A stretch of 64,000 bases of DNA from assembly GCA_039881045.1 (NCBI GenBank), contig JAYWVB010000013.1:248001-312000 (forward strand), given 5' to 3'. A model generated the notes under the pieces. That model searched no databases. It saw nothing but the letters and a program-made list of their open reading frames with translations, and had not been told where the DNA came from. The position numbers and the translations under genes were made by a program. This document shows positions 21,757 through 32,913 of the stretch, piece after piece. The DNA comes from Chaetomium olivaceum (Eukaryota; Ascomycota; Sordariomycetes; Sordariales; Chaetomiaceae). Each line of letters begins with the position of its first letter. Within the stretch, counting starts at the first letter, position 1.

Positions 21757-22834
21757 ATGTCAGCCCCGGCGGCGAAGAACGGGAAGAAGAATCTCAAAAC
21801 AGCCGAAAAAGAAGAATCGAGGAAGCAACTGGTGAAGCGCACAGCCGGCACTGCTACACAAGCACAAGCACAAACGCAAGCCATGTCGAAACTCAGCCCC
21901 TCACTCAAAGCGCTCATCAACGCGCCGTTTGCGCGGCCCGGCCAGGCGCCCGCACCGCGCCACATCCGCGACGTCTACACGCGCATCGCGAACGAGGCCC
22001 GCGAGCGCAAATACGGCGACCGGCCGTGGGTGACGCTCTCCGTACGGCCGCCCTCAACCCCCCCTTCCCCTACCACCCCCTCCCCCTCTTAACACACCCA
22101 CTAACTCATACACCAACCAGGCCGCCGCAACATTCACGCTCAACTCCCCCGCCTCGCTCCTCGCCCTGCATTCCCTCGCCCCCTCCCTCTCCCCCTCCCT
22201 CACCCCACTCACCACCGCCGAACTAATCCGCGAAACCGGCCTGAAATGCATCTCCTTCAACGGCATCCCGCGCACCATCAACAGCCTGGGCGCCTTCCGC
22301 GCCGGCATAGCCCACCACCCTTGGGCGGCCGACCTCCGCACCACCCCCCCCCGCGTCATCACCCCGGAGGGGTTGCCGGCGGTGACGGAGCGCGGGAGGG
22401 GGCTGTGGGACAGCGTGTACACGCCGTTCGAGGCGAAGCTGGTGGAGCGGCTGGCGGAGAGCCACCCGGATCTGCCGGTGCATATTCTGGGGAGCCATTA
22501 CGGCCCGTTGCTGGCGGATCCGGATCCGGAGGGGGGCTTGGTGGGGAGGTGTTTGACCAGTGTGCTGGCGGTGGCGTGTCTGCGGGCGCAGACGGGGGTG
22601 GGGCCGCAGGTGCTGTCGCATGTGTTTGGGCTGAGGAAGGGGGTGGAGCAGGGGGCGCATTGGGGCGAGTTTGAGGGGTTGGAGGGGGAGGCGGAGGCGG
22701 TGGAAAGGTTGGCGGGGGATGAAGGGTGTGAGTGGTTGTTGAGGAGCGTTGATGCGATTGCTGAGGCGGTGGGAGCGAGTTATGGGCGGTGGGATGGGGA
22801 GGAGAAGGGGGAGGGTGAGAAGGCGAAGTTGTGA
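21757..22834 (+). CDS. AhpD/carboxymuconolactone decarboxylase-like protein ending in -AKL, 332 aa
   Basis: Two exons (21757-22041, 22121-22834) with a 79-nt intron (GTACGG, ACCAG). After a Lys-rich start comes a conserved-looking block LSPSLKALINAPFARPG, then AAATFTLNSPASLLALHS and GLKCISFNGIPRTIN. These resemble fungal AhpD-like proteins related to yeast Pxp2, from memory of the family and not verified. The last three residues, AKL, match a PTS1 peroxisomal targeting signal, which fits that assignment. A later Met at 21883 is an alternative start. The C-terminal half is Gly/Glu-rich with biased codon use. No catalytic cysteine pair (CxxC) of true AhpD is evident, so the enzyme activity is unknown. 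It converges with the SCOT gene, with 196 bp between stops. Confidence 0.72.
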
Positions 22835-23030
22835 GGCTGTCTCGGGTGTCAAGAGAGGATTAGAAGGCGTGCGCAAGAGACGGGGGAAAGAGGTGGTGTT
22901 TGAGGTCAAGATAATGGACGTGGTAAATACTCGAGGTATAAGCGTAGATATGCAAAGCGCGTAAATGCAAGAGACCGATCCATATGTACAACTCTTGAAC
23001 ATGTCAACATCCCAAACACCGCCCACTTGA

Positions 23031-25072
23031 TCACTCCATGACCTTCAAGTCCTCTGCCACCGTAAACGCCGCGTCCGTCTTGCTCTTGACCTCCTCTACC
23101 TCTACGCCAGGCGCCACCTCCGTCAGCGTCAACGTCCCACGCTTCCGGTCAACCTCGAAAACGCACTATGCCCTGTCAGCACAGCACAAATTCCCCCTGT
23201 TACCCAAGGACAACTCACCAAATCCGTAATAATCGTGCTCACCACCCTTGCCCCTGTCAACGGCAGACTACACGTCTGCACGATCTTGCTCGAGCCGTCT
23301 TTCGCCACATGTTCGGTGGCAACAACGATCTTGGTGTTGTCCGGGTTCGAGACGAGGTCCATGGCGCCGCCCATGCCCTTGAACACCTTACCCGGGATCA
23401 TGTAGTTGGCCAGATCACCCGCGGCGCTGACCTGCAGGGCGCCCAGAATGGACACGTCGACGTGCCCGCCGCGGATCATGCTAAAGGACTCGGACGAATC
23501 GAAGGTGGCCGCGCCGGGGACGAGCGTCGTGGTTTCTTTGCCAGCGTTGATGATGTCTCTGTTGGCGGCGTGGGGTTAGTCACGGGTAATGGGTGATGCA
23601 GGGTTGGGAAAGATGGGTGGACGTACGGGTCGACGTCGTCGGGGAGAGGGTAGTCGCCCATGCCGAGAATGCCGTTCTCGGATTGGATCCAGACTTGTTG
23701 TCCCTGGGGAAGAAAGGAGGGCGCCATGGTGGGGAGGCCTGTTCCCGTCAGTCTTTTGTCCTTCGCGCGTTGCCCCTAAGATTCTTCTTACCGACTCCAA
23801 GGTTGACGTAGAACCCGTCCTTCAGTTCCTTTGCCGCCCTCCTCGCGATGCGGTCCCTCCGTATTTGAGCTTCACTCTTTGCCTTGGTCTCCCCACTCTC
23901 CCCAGTGGACCGCGTCTTCAGGATCTCCACCAACGACGATTCCGTAGCCGGCACGATGCGGTCGATGAAGATGCCCGGAAGGTCGACATCGTTCGGGTCT
24001 ATCTCGCCGATCTCGACGATATTCTCGGCTTCGACAATGGCCAACTTGGCTGCTTTGGCCATGAGAGGGGCAAACGCCTTGGTGGTGTACCTGCACCAGT
24101 GTTAGAAGCGGCAACCAGGCCCAACAAGCCAGACACTGCCTACCGAAACACGCAGTTGCCCGCCTTATCCACCTTCCACGCCCGGAGGATGGCCACATCG
24201 CCATGCAGCGCAGTCTCCATCAAATACCGCCGTCCGTCAAATATCCTCGTCTCTCGGGGCTTGCCGTACTCGATCACGTTGCCGTCAGCATCGAACCGGG
24301 CTGGAATTGCGCCTTCTTGCACGAGTGTATCTGGGTCATGGTTAGCGAGTGATCTCAGTGGGTGGGAATTGGTGAGTTTAGCGACCTACTGCCGCCCGTA
24401 GGGGTGAAGAAGGCGGGAATGCCGCTCCCCGCCGCCCGTATCCTTTCGGCCAGCGTCCCCTGAGGGCACAGTTCGACCGCGATCTTGCCCGTGAGGTACT
24501 GCCTTTCCAGCTTCTTGTTGGGCCCCAGGAACGACATGATCATGCGGTCGACCTGCCCGTTCTCAGTCAGAAGAGCAAGGCCGCCGCGTCCTTCGGCTCC
24601 CGCATTGTTGGACACGGCGGTGAGCGAGTGAAGGGATTCCGGTCCCCGGTTTCGAAGTGCCCCGATCAAAGTCGCTATTGCTCAAGTCAGCCTTTTGGGG
24701 TTCATTGACCAAACCAAACCGGGTTCTGTTCCCCAACTTACATGCGACACCGCACAACCCGAACCCAGAGCTCAGCACGACGGATCCGCTCCTAATGTCG
24801 GCCACCGCATCCGCCGCGCTCTCCCACAACTTCGACCCTCCCCTTTCGGCCTTGGGCACGTCTGCTGACCTCCAGTGCCCGGAGTGTGAGAAGCTCCTTC
24901 TACCGTTAAAGCTTGGGCTCAGGCTGCTCCCCGGCACCGCCCTCATGCTGAAGCCTCTGATGACGGTGCCACCGCCAACAGCAGCAGCAACCGCCAAGTA
25001 CCGGGAGCATACCGGCCGCGTCACCAGCGTGACGGGCACCGTTTGCCTCGCTGTCCGTACTACGCCAGCCAT
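23031..25072 (-). CDS. Succinyl-CoA:3-ketoacid CoA-transferase, mitochondrial, 562 aa
   Basis: Seven exons (25072-24742, 24674-24390, 24330-24144, 24090-23792, 23738-23627, 23558-23219, 23165-23031) total 1689 nt. The enzyme moves CoA from succinyl-CoA to acetoacetate or a similar 3-oxoacid in the mitochondrial matrix. About 65 Arg/Ser-rich N-terminal residues look like a targeting peptide. The alpha domain includes SSGFGLCG, the CoA-binding region (FFTPTGG) and GAIPARF. The beta domain has QSENGILGMG with the catalytic Glu at about residue 388, followed by GGHVDVSILGALQV and GGAMDLV. Introns are 53-68 nt. It is divergent from the MFS permease, with 1.26 kb between starts. The model is complete and intact. 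Confidence 0.93.
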
Positions 25073-26333
25073 TGTTTCTTCCCTGCCTTAAACCAGATCA
25101 CGAACAGACTCAAGACCTTCTATCTCAACTGCGAAGAGTGTTAAAAAAGTATCACGATCCCCAAAAACCCCAAAACCCTCCGCAACAAACCGGCTGGTAT
25201 GCGACAGGGTCCCACCCACACCCACACCTCCTTGCGGGTAACGGGCGACACGGCATCTTGTTCTGCCAACCGGTGATCGACGCCAAGCCTACGTCACACA
25301 CGCAGCAGGGGAACAACCCACCGGAATCCAGATTTTGGTGCCGGGAATGCGCTCAATCAGCACTCAACACCGGGAGCATGGATCGGTCGGGGGGGGTCGC
25401 ACGTTCTCTTTGAGGATCTCGGCTTGTGGAAAGTTGGGGGGGTGTTGGGGTTCAATCGGATCGTGCGATTCCTCCCTCGTCGGGTTGGGTGTTCCCCACC
25501 ATTGGAAGATGCAGGGCGCGGTCGGTCGCGGCCGGGGCCGACGAGTGCCCAGACGGCGCCACATGCATGGGGTGCAGGATGGATGTGCCTGTTCTTCGAT
25601 GCGAAGGTAGGTGGTGATGGGTTTTGGTGCCGCGGGAGCCCTGGAGTCGGATGCTGCTTGCAGTTAGTTGGCTTAGGGGGTTTCGATAGTGCCTGCTGTG
25701 GCTCGTGACCTGTGAGAATGCAGCGCAATCCAGAACCGGGCACTGACCCCCCGCCGCCATGGAAAAAGCACAGCAGCATTCCAGGGGGTTCTTGTGTTGA
25801 TCGATAATGATCACATCGCCAAGGAAAGCTTGGTATAGCTTCTTTCCGAACCATTCTCCACCACTTTCAAGATACTATTTTCATATCAATGGGATGTATT
25901 CCTGATGTCTCTGAAATCATGAGCACAAGCACACTCAACTTACCCCAATTCGAACCCCAAATCGAGTATTTCTCCTCAATGGAAATACCCCCGCGATATG
26001 TCGGGTGCGCCATGTCGCACCCGTCTCCAATGGATGGCTCGTGATGATCATGTCGGGGTATTGCCTAGTTCCAGGCTCACCTTGCATGCGATCAGCGAGC
26101 GGTGAGCCATGCAGATGCGTAAAGGGCAAGAGTGGCTGTCTAATGTAGGCAGGTCGTACAAACCTCTCCAACTCCCGCGTTTTGTCACCACCCGACGACG
26201 CAAGGGGTGGGTTTGCGATGATCGCAGTCATCGGATTTATCAACTTATCATCCCTCAAATTCCGCGTCCAGCATTGCCGTGCTTTTCTAGAGTTTACGAC
26301 TACCACAACCGTTACTGTGACTTGCCGGTGATT
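25073..26333. promoter_or_regulatory. Divergent promoter region of SCOT and MFS genes
   Basis: 1.26 kb without a supported gene. Overlapping ORFs on both strands are compositional. No obvious TATA. Confidence 0.35.
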
Positions 26334-28570
26334 ATGTCCTCAATTCACATTGCCGGGCGGGACAACGAGAAGGCGGACAGCGACCGCGATGCCCCGAGTC
26401 CCGAGGCCATGGCGGTGACAACGGCTCAAAACGAAGCGCAGTTGACCAGGCGCATTCTTTTCAAAACGGACACCAGGTTAGCATGGCGACCCTCACCCAA
26501 ATATCCATACTGATCTAGCGACTAACATGCGGCGAACCAACCCACAGAATCCTGCCCATCCTCTCCCTCCTCTTCCTCTGCTCCTTCCTCGACCGCACCA
26601 ATGTCGGCAACGCCAAAATCATCGGCCTCGAACGTGACCTGGGCCTCACCAACCTACAGTACAACCAGGGCCTGGCCGTGTTCTACGCGACCTACATCGC
26701 CAGGTTAGCCCGTCCCTACCACTTCACCTCCTCACCACCTTTCCAACACCCACCCTGACCACACCTCTCCCCACCAAACAAACACCCACAACATCCAGCT
26801 AACCAACCATCACGACATTACAAATCAGTGAACTCCCTTCCAACCTAATCCTCAAATCCCTAACCCCCACCCTCTGGCTGCCCCTCCTGACCGCCGCCTG
26901 GGGCCTGATCACCATGTGTCTGGGGTTTGTGCGCAGCTACGGCAGCTTTATTGCCGTGCGTGCCCTGCTCGGGCTCGCCGAGGGCGGTTTGCTGCCCGGC
27001 ATTGTGCTGTACCTGTCCGGCCTGTACACGCGCCGTGAAATGGCGGTGCGGATTGGGGTTTTCTATACGGCGGCTTCGTTGTCGGGGGCTTTTGGTGGTA
27101 TGTTCTCTTTTTCTTTTCTTGGACTTGGGTGGTGGTGGCTTTTGGGGGTTGGTGTTGAGGGGGGGAGGGGGTTGGCTACCTACGGGATGTGGTTTTGGGA
27201 ACGTTGGTTGCTGATGAGTGTGGGTGTGTGTTGTAGGACTGCTCGCGAGGGGCCTATCGGCGATTGGGCCTCGCGGAAACCTCGAGGGGTGGAGGTGGAT
27301 TTTCATCATCGAAGGGCTGCTTGTGAGTTGACTGGATTCATGGTGTTGATGGAGGGGAGGGTGCCTGCTGACTGAAAAGACGATTGTTGCGGGAGCTGTA
27401 GCGTACCTGCTTCTCCCGACGAGCATTGCCGGGGCGTCGTATCTGACCAAGGAAGAAAAGGACTTTGCGCTTCAGCGGCTGCAGGGGCTCACTCAGTCAG
27501 CGAGCGACGACAGATTCAAGTGAGTGACGGGGAAGATGGGAACAAGCGGCCAGCCTGTTCTGACTTTGATCTAGCCCCGTCCTTGAACGCGAGGAAAGGT
27601 TCAAATGGTCCGAGGTACGCCGCGGGATCTTCAATGTTCAGGTCTGGCTGTCGTCAACGGCATACTTTGCCATCCTTTCCGGCCTGTACAGCTTCGGCCT
27701 GTTTGTCAGTTTCCCCTCTTGCTTTCCACAATCACAATACCTAACTCGTTTCGCAGCTCCCAACCATCATCAACGACATGCACATCACCTCATCAGCAAA
27801 CGAAACCCAGCTCTGGTCCGTCATCCCGTACGCTGTCGCAACACCCATAACCGGTACGCAACTCACCCCCTCTTATCCCTTCTCCCTTCTCTCCCCGAAA
27901 ACTAACCCCTGACCCCACAAACGCAGTCCTCATCGCCCTCCTCTCAGACCGCCTCAACCTGCGCGGCGGGCTCATGCTCGCCACACTCCCCGTCGCGATC
28001 GTCGGGTACGCCGTCATCGCCAACGTGGAATCAGCGACGGCTCGCTTCGGCATGACCTGCCTGATGGCTATCGGCATGTATGCCAGCGTGCCCTGCGTGC
28101 TCGTCTGGAACTCCAACAACTCGGCGGGCCACTACAAGCGCGCGACGACGTCGGCGCTGCAGCTAGCGGTGGCGAATTGTGGGGGGTTCGTGGCGAGTGA
28201 GTCTTTGTTTCTTTTGTTTGGTTTATGGGTTTCTGTTCTTGTCGTGGGGGGCTGGGAGAAGGATCGTCTGGGCTAGAAAGGTGATTTTGATGATGCTAAC
28301 TGTGAGACCGACAGCGTTTGTTTATCCGAGCAACGAAGGGCCTCTGTATCACAAGGGCCATACCGTCATTCTGGGGTTGCTCGTGTATGCTTGGTTTGCG
28401 TAAGTGCCATGTTCTGTTCGGTGTATCCCGCTGTTCGCTGACAAGATGTTAGAATTTTGGCCAACGTCTTGTGGTGCGCAAAGATCAACAGTGACAAAAA
28501 GAAGGGTAAGTATGCTCAGTTCGAAGGGATTGGAGACGATCGTGATCCGGAATTCAAGATGGTGCTCTGA
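26334..28570 (+). CDS. MFS permease, Dal5/Tna1 anion:cation symporter family, 497 aa
   Basis: Ten exons (26334-26476, 26548-26703, 26829-27097, 27237-27322, 27380-27519, 27575-27704, 27757-27853, 27927-28196, 28315-28399, 28453-28570) sum to 1494 nt. The plasma-membrane proton symporter layout is visible: TM1 after KTDTR (ILPILSLLFLCSFLDRTNVGNAKI), the loop motif LDRTNVGNA typical of allantoate/nicotinate permeases, LGLAEGGLLPG in TM4, and a second half with SSTAYFAILSGLYSFGLF and NSAGHYKRATTSAL (TM10-11). Substrates of the family are small organic anions such as allantoate, nicotinate or other vitamins; the real one is unknown. Every intron has GT/AG ends and phase is kept throughout. Confidence 0.92.
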
Positions 28571-28753
28571 GGGCTTTTGACCGCTGTATCGAACTGGGAA
28601 GAAAGGATCGAATCCAAGATATGCCGCAAACTGCAGCGTAATGAGTCTCCAGCTTTTGCTTGCCCCTAATCATTGAGCAAAAAACAATCAGCGAGGAGAT
28701 GCATGCCAACAGCCGACAAACAAAAACGACAAGTTTCCCTAGGGGGCAAAAGT

Positions 28754-28835
28754 CGACACGAGCCGGATTTGAACCGACGCCTCCGAAGAGATGAGATTTC
28801 GAGTCTCACGCTTTAGACCACTCAGCCATCGTGCC
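28754..28835 (-). tRNA. tRNA-Ser(CGA)
   Basis: 82 nt. The acceptor GGCACGA pairs with TCGTGTC (one G-T pair), discriminator G. The anticodon loop CTCGAAA gives CGA, decoding UCG. There is a long variable arm of class II type, a T arm GTCGG/CCGGC with TTCAAAT loop, no intron, and T-runs are not prominent downstream. Confidence 0.95.
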
Positions 28836-28942
28836 TTGACGAGAGAACCGAGCTCGTTGTGGGGATCATGAGATGCGGAGGCGGTGCGGGTGGAGTTGCA
28901 AAAATAGCAAAAGAGGAGCCGAGAATCCGGCAAAAGTTAAGC

Positions 28943-29016
28943 TGATCCGATCCAGGCTCGAACTGGAGACCTTCAGTGTGTTAGACTGACGTGATAACCA
29001 ACTACACCATCGGACC
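28943..29016 (-). tRNA. tRNA-Val(AAC)
   Basis: 74 nt. The acceptor GGTCCGA pairs with TCGGATC, discriminator A. The anticodon loop CTAACAC gives AAC, decoding GUU. T arm TCCAG/CTGGA with loop TTCGAGC. It lies 107 bp from tRNA-Ser on the same strand, and the downstream CTTAACTTTT supplies a Pol III-style T run. Confidence 0.95.
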
Positions 29017-30110
29017 TTACTTGATGGTCGTTATGTCTGCGGTTACTCCTTTATGTTGGGCTGAAGCACCGGGCAGTTTGATTGCAGTTCAACCAGCCTC
29101 GCCGCATTTGCATCGCTGTGAAGGTATAAATAAGCACATCCATCGCTGCTGATACTGTGAGGCTGACGTTCAGACATGAATGAGACTTTGAGACTTGCCG
29201 AGTTAACAGTTGCATGACTGTCGCAGGCATCTCAATGCAAATCCAACTCAGCACAACATCTTCCCGGGTGTGTACGAGCGAACGAGAGAGCCGACGGTTT
29301 CATTTGAATATCGCCATGTGTTCGCCCTTTTCAACCCTCGTACCCCAACCGGATGGAAGACCGGCAATGACACGGGCCCGAAGTGGGCCATGTCTCGGAG
29401 CCGGTCCGGCCAAGGTGCCCCACCCCGGCCGCCGCGCAGTTTAATTGCCGGCGAGCCAATCGAGGGGATCCGTGCGAGGCCCCTTTTACGGCCGCTGACC
29501 ACCCCAACCCACACAGAACCTACTTTCTCGTCATGTGTGTGCCGGGGCCTCTGCAGGGGGCCGCGTCGTGTCGCAGCACAGAACGATGCCCGGCAATGAC
29601 ACCCGGTCCGCGGCACCCGGCCCTTTCGAGACCCCTTTTCAGACCCTTTCCTGGGGCTCCCGCTGGCACAGCTGCGGCGGCTAAAATAATGCCACCCACG
29701 CTTCCTGAAACGCTCCCCAGGTTAGCAGCCGCTCATTTGGTGTCCCGACCACAAGGTCAACACTCAGATCTCACGGGGTTACCGTTTGATGTTTCGTTTC
29801 TCGCCATGTGCACCATGCCGTCTATGACTGCGGACCTATCCTCTTGTGTTCTCAACCGGCAAGGAGGCCCAAGCTACAAAGAAATCGACAATTGGGGCGC
29901 CATATCACACGTATATTAGAACTGCTCAGCCAAGTCTTTACTTCCTCTTTCACTCCTCATCCAACACTCGTTCTCATCCCGGTCATCCAGCCTTTGGTTT
30001 CCGTCACTCCTTTCGCTTCCCAATCCTGGGCAGGACCCTTCCACTCTCTTCTTGTATATATATAAATACACCCATCACGTACATACTATTACCCTCGTCA
30101 CTCCTTTCTA
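29017..30110. promoter_or_regulatory. Promoter region of secreted-protein gene with TATA box
   Basis: About 1.1 kb with only shadow ORFs. A TATATATATAAATA stretch at 30055-30068 lies 43-56 bp before the ATG at 30111, and a CT-rich tract precedes it. Confidence 0.5.
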
Positions 30111-30608
30111 ATGCACCCCGTCTCCCTGTTCGCCCTCTTCACCGCCAGTGCTTCGGCCTCCGTCACCCCTGTTACGCCCCGCCAATCCGCCGTCAACCAA
30201 AATGTCATCCCCAAGTCCTTCGGAGTGACAGCCGGCGAAGGCAAGGACCAAGTCCAAGTTGGCAGCTGCAACGGTGCCAACAACAAGCTGATTCCCTGCT
30301 ATTGCCCTCCGGCCCCCGACAGCCCTGAGTTCCTCTCCAAGCTCGCCAAGGCACTTTCCGATGGCTTCATCTTTAGCAAGGAGCAGGTCGCTATCCCCAT
30401 CACGCTCGAGAAGTTTAACGACGACTCGGACAAGTCGGTCGAGACGACCAAGCTCCGCGCCACCGCCATGATTCAGGTTATGCAGAACTTCAACTTGACC
30501 ACCCAGGGTGTCGGCTGCCCGGGCGTGGCCGTCCCGGTTCTTGGCAAGATGCAGCAAACTGGCATCATGGCTCGGGGCCTCGGCGGGTTCGGAAATCAGG
30601 GCAAATAA
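30111..30608 (+). CDS. Conserved-type fungal secreted protein, 165 aa
   Basis: Single exon. Residues 1-18 form a signal peptide (MHPVSLFALFTASASASV) followed by a TPR site that could be a propeptide cleavage. The mature protein has four cysteines: one in GSCNG, two in IPCYC, one in VGCPG. The order GSCNG...IPCYCPP...KLAKAL...GCPG recalls a widespread small secreted family of Pezizomycotina without known activity (recollection, not a search). It would act extracellularly or in the wall. The start is fixed by the adjacent TATA-containing leader. An ORF on the opposite strand is a shadow. Confidence 0.82.
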   Translation: MHPVSLFALFTASASASVTPVTPRQSAVNQNVIPKSFGVTAGEGKDQVQVGSCNGANNKLIPCYCPPAPDSPEFLSKLAKALSDGFIFSKEQVAIPITLEKFNDDSDKSVETTKLRATAMIQVMQNFNLTTQGVGCPGVAVPVLGKMQQTGIMARGLGGFGNQGK

Positions 30609-30672
30609 ACACGACGTGGCTTTACTATCCGGTTTTGGCACTGGAATGACAGAGAAGCAAGCTCGGAACAAC

Positions 30673-30944
30673 CACATTTGCTTTAATTCTTTATACGACA
30701 CTCTTTCGACACACCTCATGGCAACGTTCGTCTCGACATATTACATTCATTTTAATTCTTCATACGACACTCTTTCGACACATGGCGACGTTCCTCTCAA
30801 CATAGTACACTCGCTTTAATCCTTTAAACCACATTCTTTCAGCACATGGCAAACATTCGTTCTCGGCATTTGACACTCGCTTTAATTGTTTACACCACAT
30901 TCTTTCGGCACGGCAACATTCGTTCTCACTATCTGACACTCACT
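30673..30944. repeat. Four degenerate tandem units of about 60-70 bp
   Basis: Successive blocks each contain CTTTAATTCTTTA-like, ACRACACTCTTTCG-like and GGCAACGTTCGT-like segments. Unit starts are near 30673, 30743, 30807 and 30877. Divergence increases along the array. It begins 65 bp after the stop of the secreted-protein gene, so it may lie in that gene's 3' UTR. Confidence 0.7.
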
Positions 30945-31690
30945 CGACATTCGTTAATAATACCTTCGTTTTACATTTGCATTGCTCAGCATTTTTCAGT
31001 CATTTCTGTCTTCTTTTCTTTCAGCTACTCGGGTCTTTTTCCGGCTTTTGCCCCTGAGCAGCCATTCATTCTTTTCGACAAACTCTCGCTCGTTCATGGC
31101 CTCGCTATTCTCTCTTTAATACGGTGGTTTCTCAACCTTCTTTTCGGTTCATAATTTGCTCGGATGGCTCACTCGTTGTCTCCGTTCCTTCGGCATTCGT
31201 TTAATGATTATTTACTCTTCTCGTCACTCTTTTGTTCCGACTTACCCTCACTCATTCGGGTACTTCTTTTCGGTCACTCCTTTTCTACTCGTTTTTCAAT
31301 CACTCTCTTTCAACTTGCATGCCATTCCCTCTCTCAACTTTGCCTGCAACCACTCTCTCGACATAATCTTCAGCCACTCTTTCAGCTATCGCTTCGGTTG
31401 GGTTTCAATCATTTTACCAACCACGCTCTCGGACACCACATGCCACCACTCTCATTCCTTTGCCATCTCGTTTTTGGGCAGCCACTCTCAAACGCAGATC
31501 ATTCTTCTCTCATTATGGCTCTGCCTTCAATCGATCTTTTCCATTTTGATCGTCGTTCTTTCAACACATAATCACTCATTTTATGGTCATGCTCAACGAC
31601 TACTGGACTCTCACACTCAAATTCATGGATTTATGCTTTACGATATGCACGCTCTCTTCTTGTACTCTCGCTTATAGACATTTGCTTTTA
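30945..31690. repeat. Pyrimidine-rich tract with recurring CACTCTYTC/TTCGTT motifs
   Basis: The plus strand is strongly C/T-biased and repeats short motifs (CACTCT, TTTCAGC, CTCGTT) left over from the adjacent array. It opens overlapping frames (31156-31677 and 31164-31571) that I do not regard as genes. Confidence 0.5.
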
Positions 31691-32280
31691 GTCGGTGCTG
31701 CGCTCTTTGTTTTTTCATCACACATTCTTTTGGCCCTGAGGTCAGGGGCGGAGGCAGCATGGGACGGCGCTGGGATAATAGATTTGGATTCATGTATTTC
31801 TTTGCACCTACGCCTTTCATAGTATTCATCAACGCGTTCCTTTGCTCCGTCACAAAACATGATGAACCTCCCTCGTCGTCGGTGAGCATTATTCAAGCCG
31901 GTGCCGTTTGCTGCCGATAACCAAAGCATTACTGGGAGGGTGTCAAAATGGTTGTTGGTGGCCATGTTTCAGGCGGGAGTCACGAGACGCGATTATTCAA
32001 GCCCAAAAGCTGATTGGGGGGAAGTATAAAAAGTGCTCGCTGGCTCTGTACAGACCTCCACTTCCTTCGTTCCCTTTACTTGAAAATGCGAAGACCTCGT
32101 TGGAAAAACGGACTGTTTTACAGGCTACCGCTTTTCCTTCTACTTAGTGTAGCATTTCCTACCCTTTTGAAACCGCAAGCTACGTCATGGCATCATCCTC
32201 CGTGTCAGTGACTTAGTACCCCTAATCCCTTCCCTCTTAGAACCAGTAATAAAATACTCACACTGCTCCAGAAACAATAT
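31691..32280. other. Intergenic, no gene seen
   Basis: No ORF with domain or start context. It precedes a gene relic. Confidence 0.4.
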
Positions 32281-32913
32281 ATGCAGGTTTGGAAGTACCA
32301 ACTTCTGTACAATGCCCTAACAACCCATACCCTCGAAGATTCGCCTGGCAGTTTGTGAAACGAGATTCTTCACCGATATTTCCCCGAGGATGACTTCATG
32401 TTTGTGATGGTCCAGCCTCCGGATTCGGTCACGACTAGAGCGGATGTCACTATGCACAGTTTGATGGGCGCCGTCAAAACGCAGCTTCTAGTTGTGGTGG
32501 AAGACCAACATATGTACCTCTAACGAGACGTCAAATGCGGCATGGGACGAGACCGTCAAACAACTGGCCGACTACATGATCCAATGCCAAAAGGAAGACA
32601 CGCACAAGAGCGAAGTCACGGGCTTTCTGCCTTACGACATGTACGCTATAACGAACGTGGGCAGATACTCACGGTTCTACGCGCTGAGATCGGATGAGGA
32701 TACACTGCGGAACCACCTACCCACCGACGGAAGCAGGAGCCTCGATTTCAAGGACGACGAGTTGGGGATTGTTGCAATTGTCAAGGAGCTTGTCAGGAAA
32801 ATCATTCCTTATGACTTCCCCTCGTCCTCGTCCCCATTATCGTCCTCGTCGTCTTTGTCTTCCGCAAGGTCCCCTCGGTGTGTCAGTCCAATTGCCGCGC
32901 CTGGTTCTGACTG
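32281..32913 (+). pseudogene. Fragment of a fungal protein-coding gene with stop and frameshift
   Basis: Reading from 32281, a protein-like frame is broken by TGA at 32356-32358, then continues (FPEDDFMFVMVQPPD, LMGAVKTQLLVVVEDQH) to about 32510. It then shifts frame and continues (AAWDETVKQLADYMIQC, GFLPYDMYAITNVGRYSRFY) to a stop at 32911-32913. The C-terminal part is Ser-rich. The pattern resembles the end of an uncharacterised fungal gene family, which I cannot name. No intact start is visible. Confidence 0.5.

Noticed and set aside
22223..23026. 267-codon minus-strand frame over the AhpD-like gene
   Set aside because: Pro/Leu/Arg low-complexity shadow of a GC-biased exon.
30673..30944. 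CRISPR array
   Set aside because: The repeats are directly adjacent, degenerate and without unique spacers of constant length, in a eukaryotic context.
31156..31677. 173-codon frame in the pyrimidine-rich tract
   Set aside because: Several frames are open only because the strand is C/T-rich; the translation is hydrophobic noise without start context.
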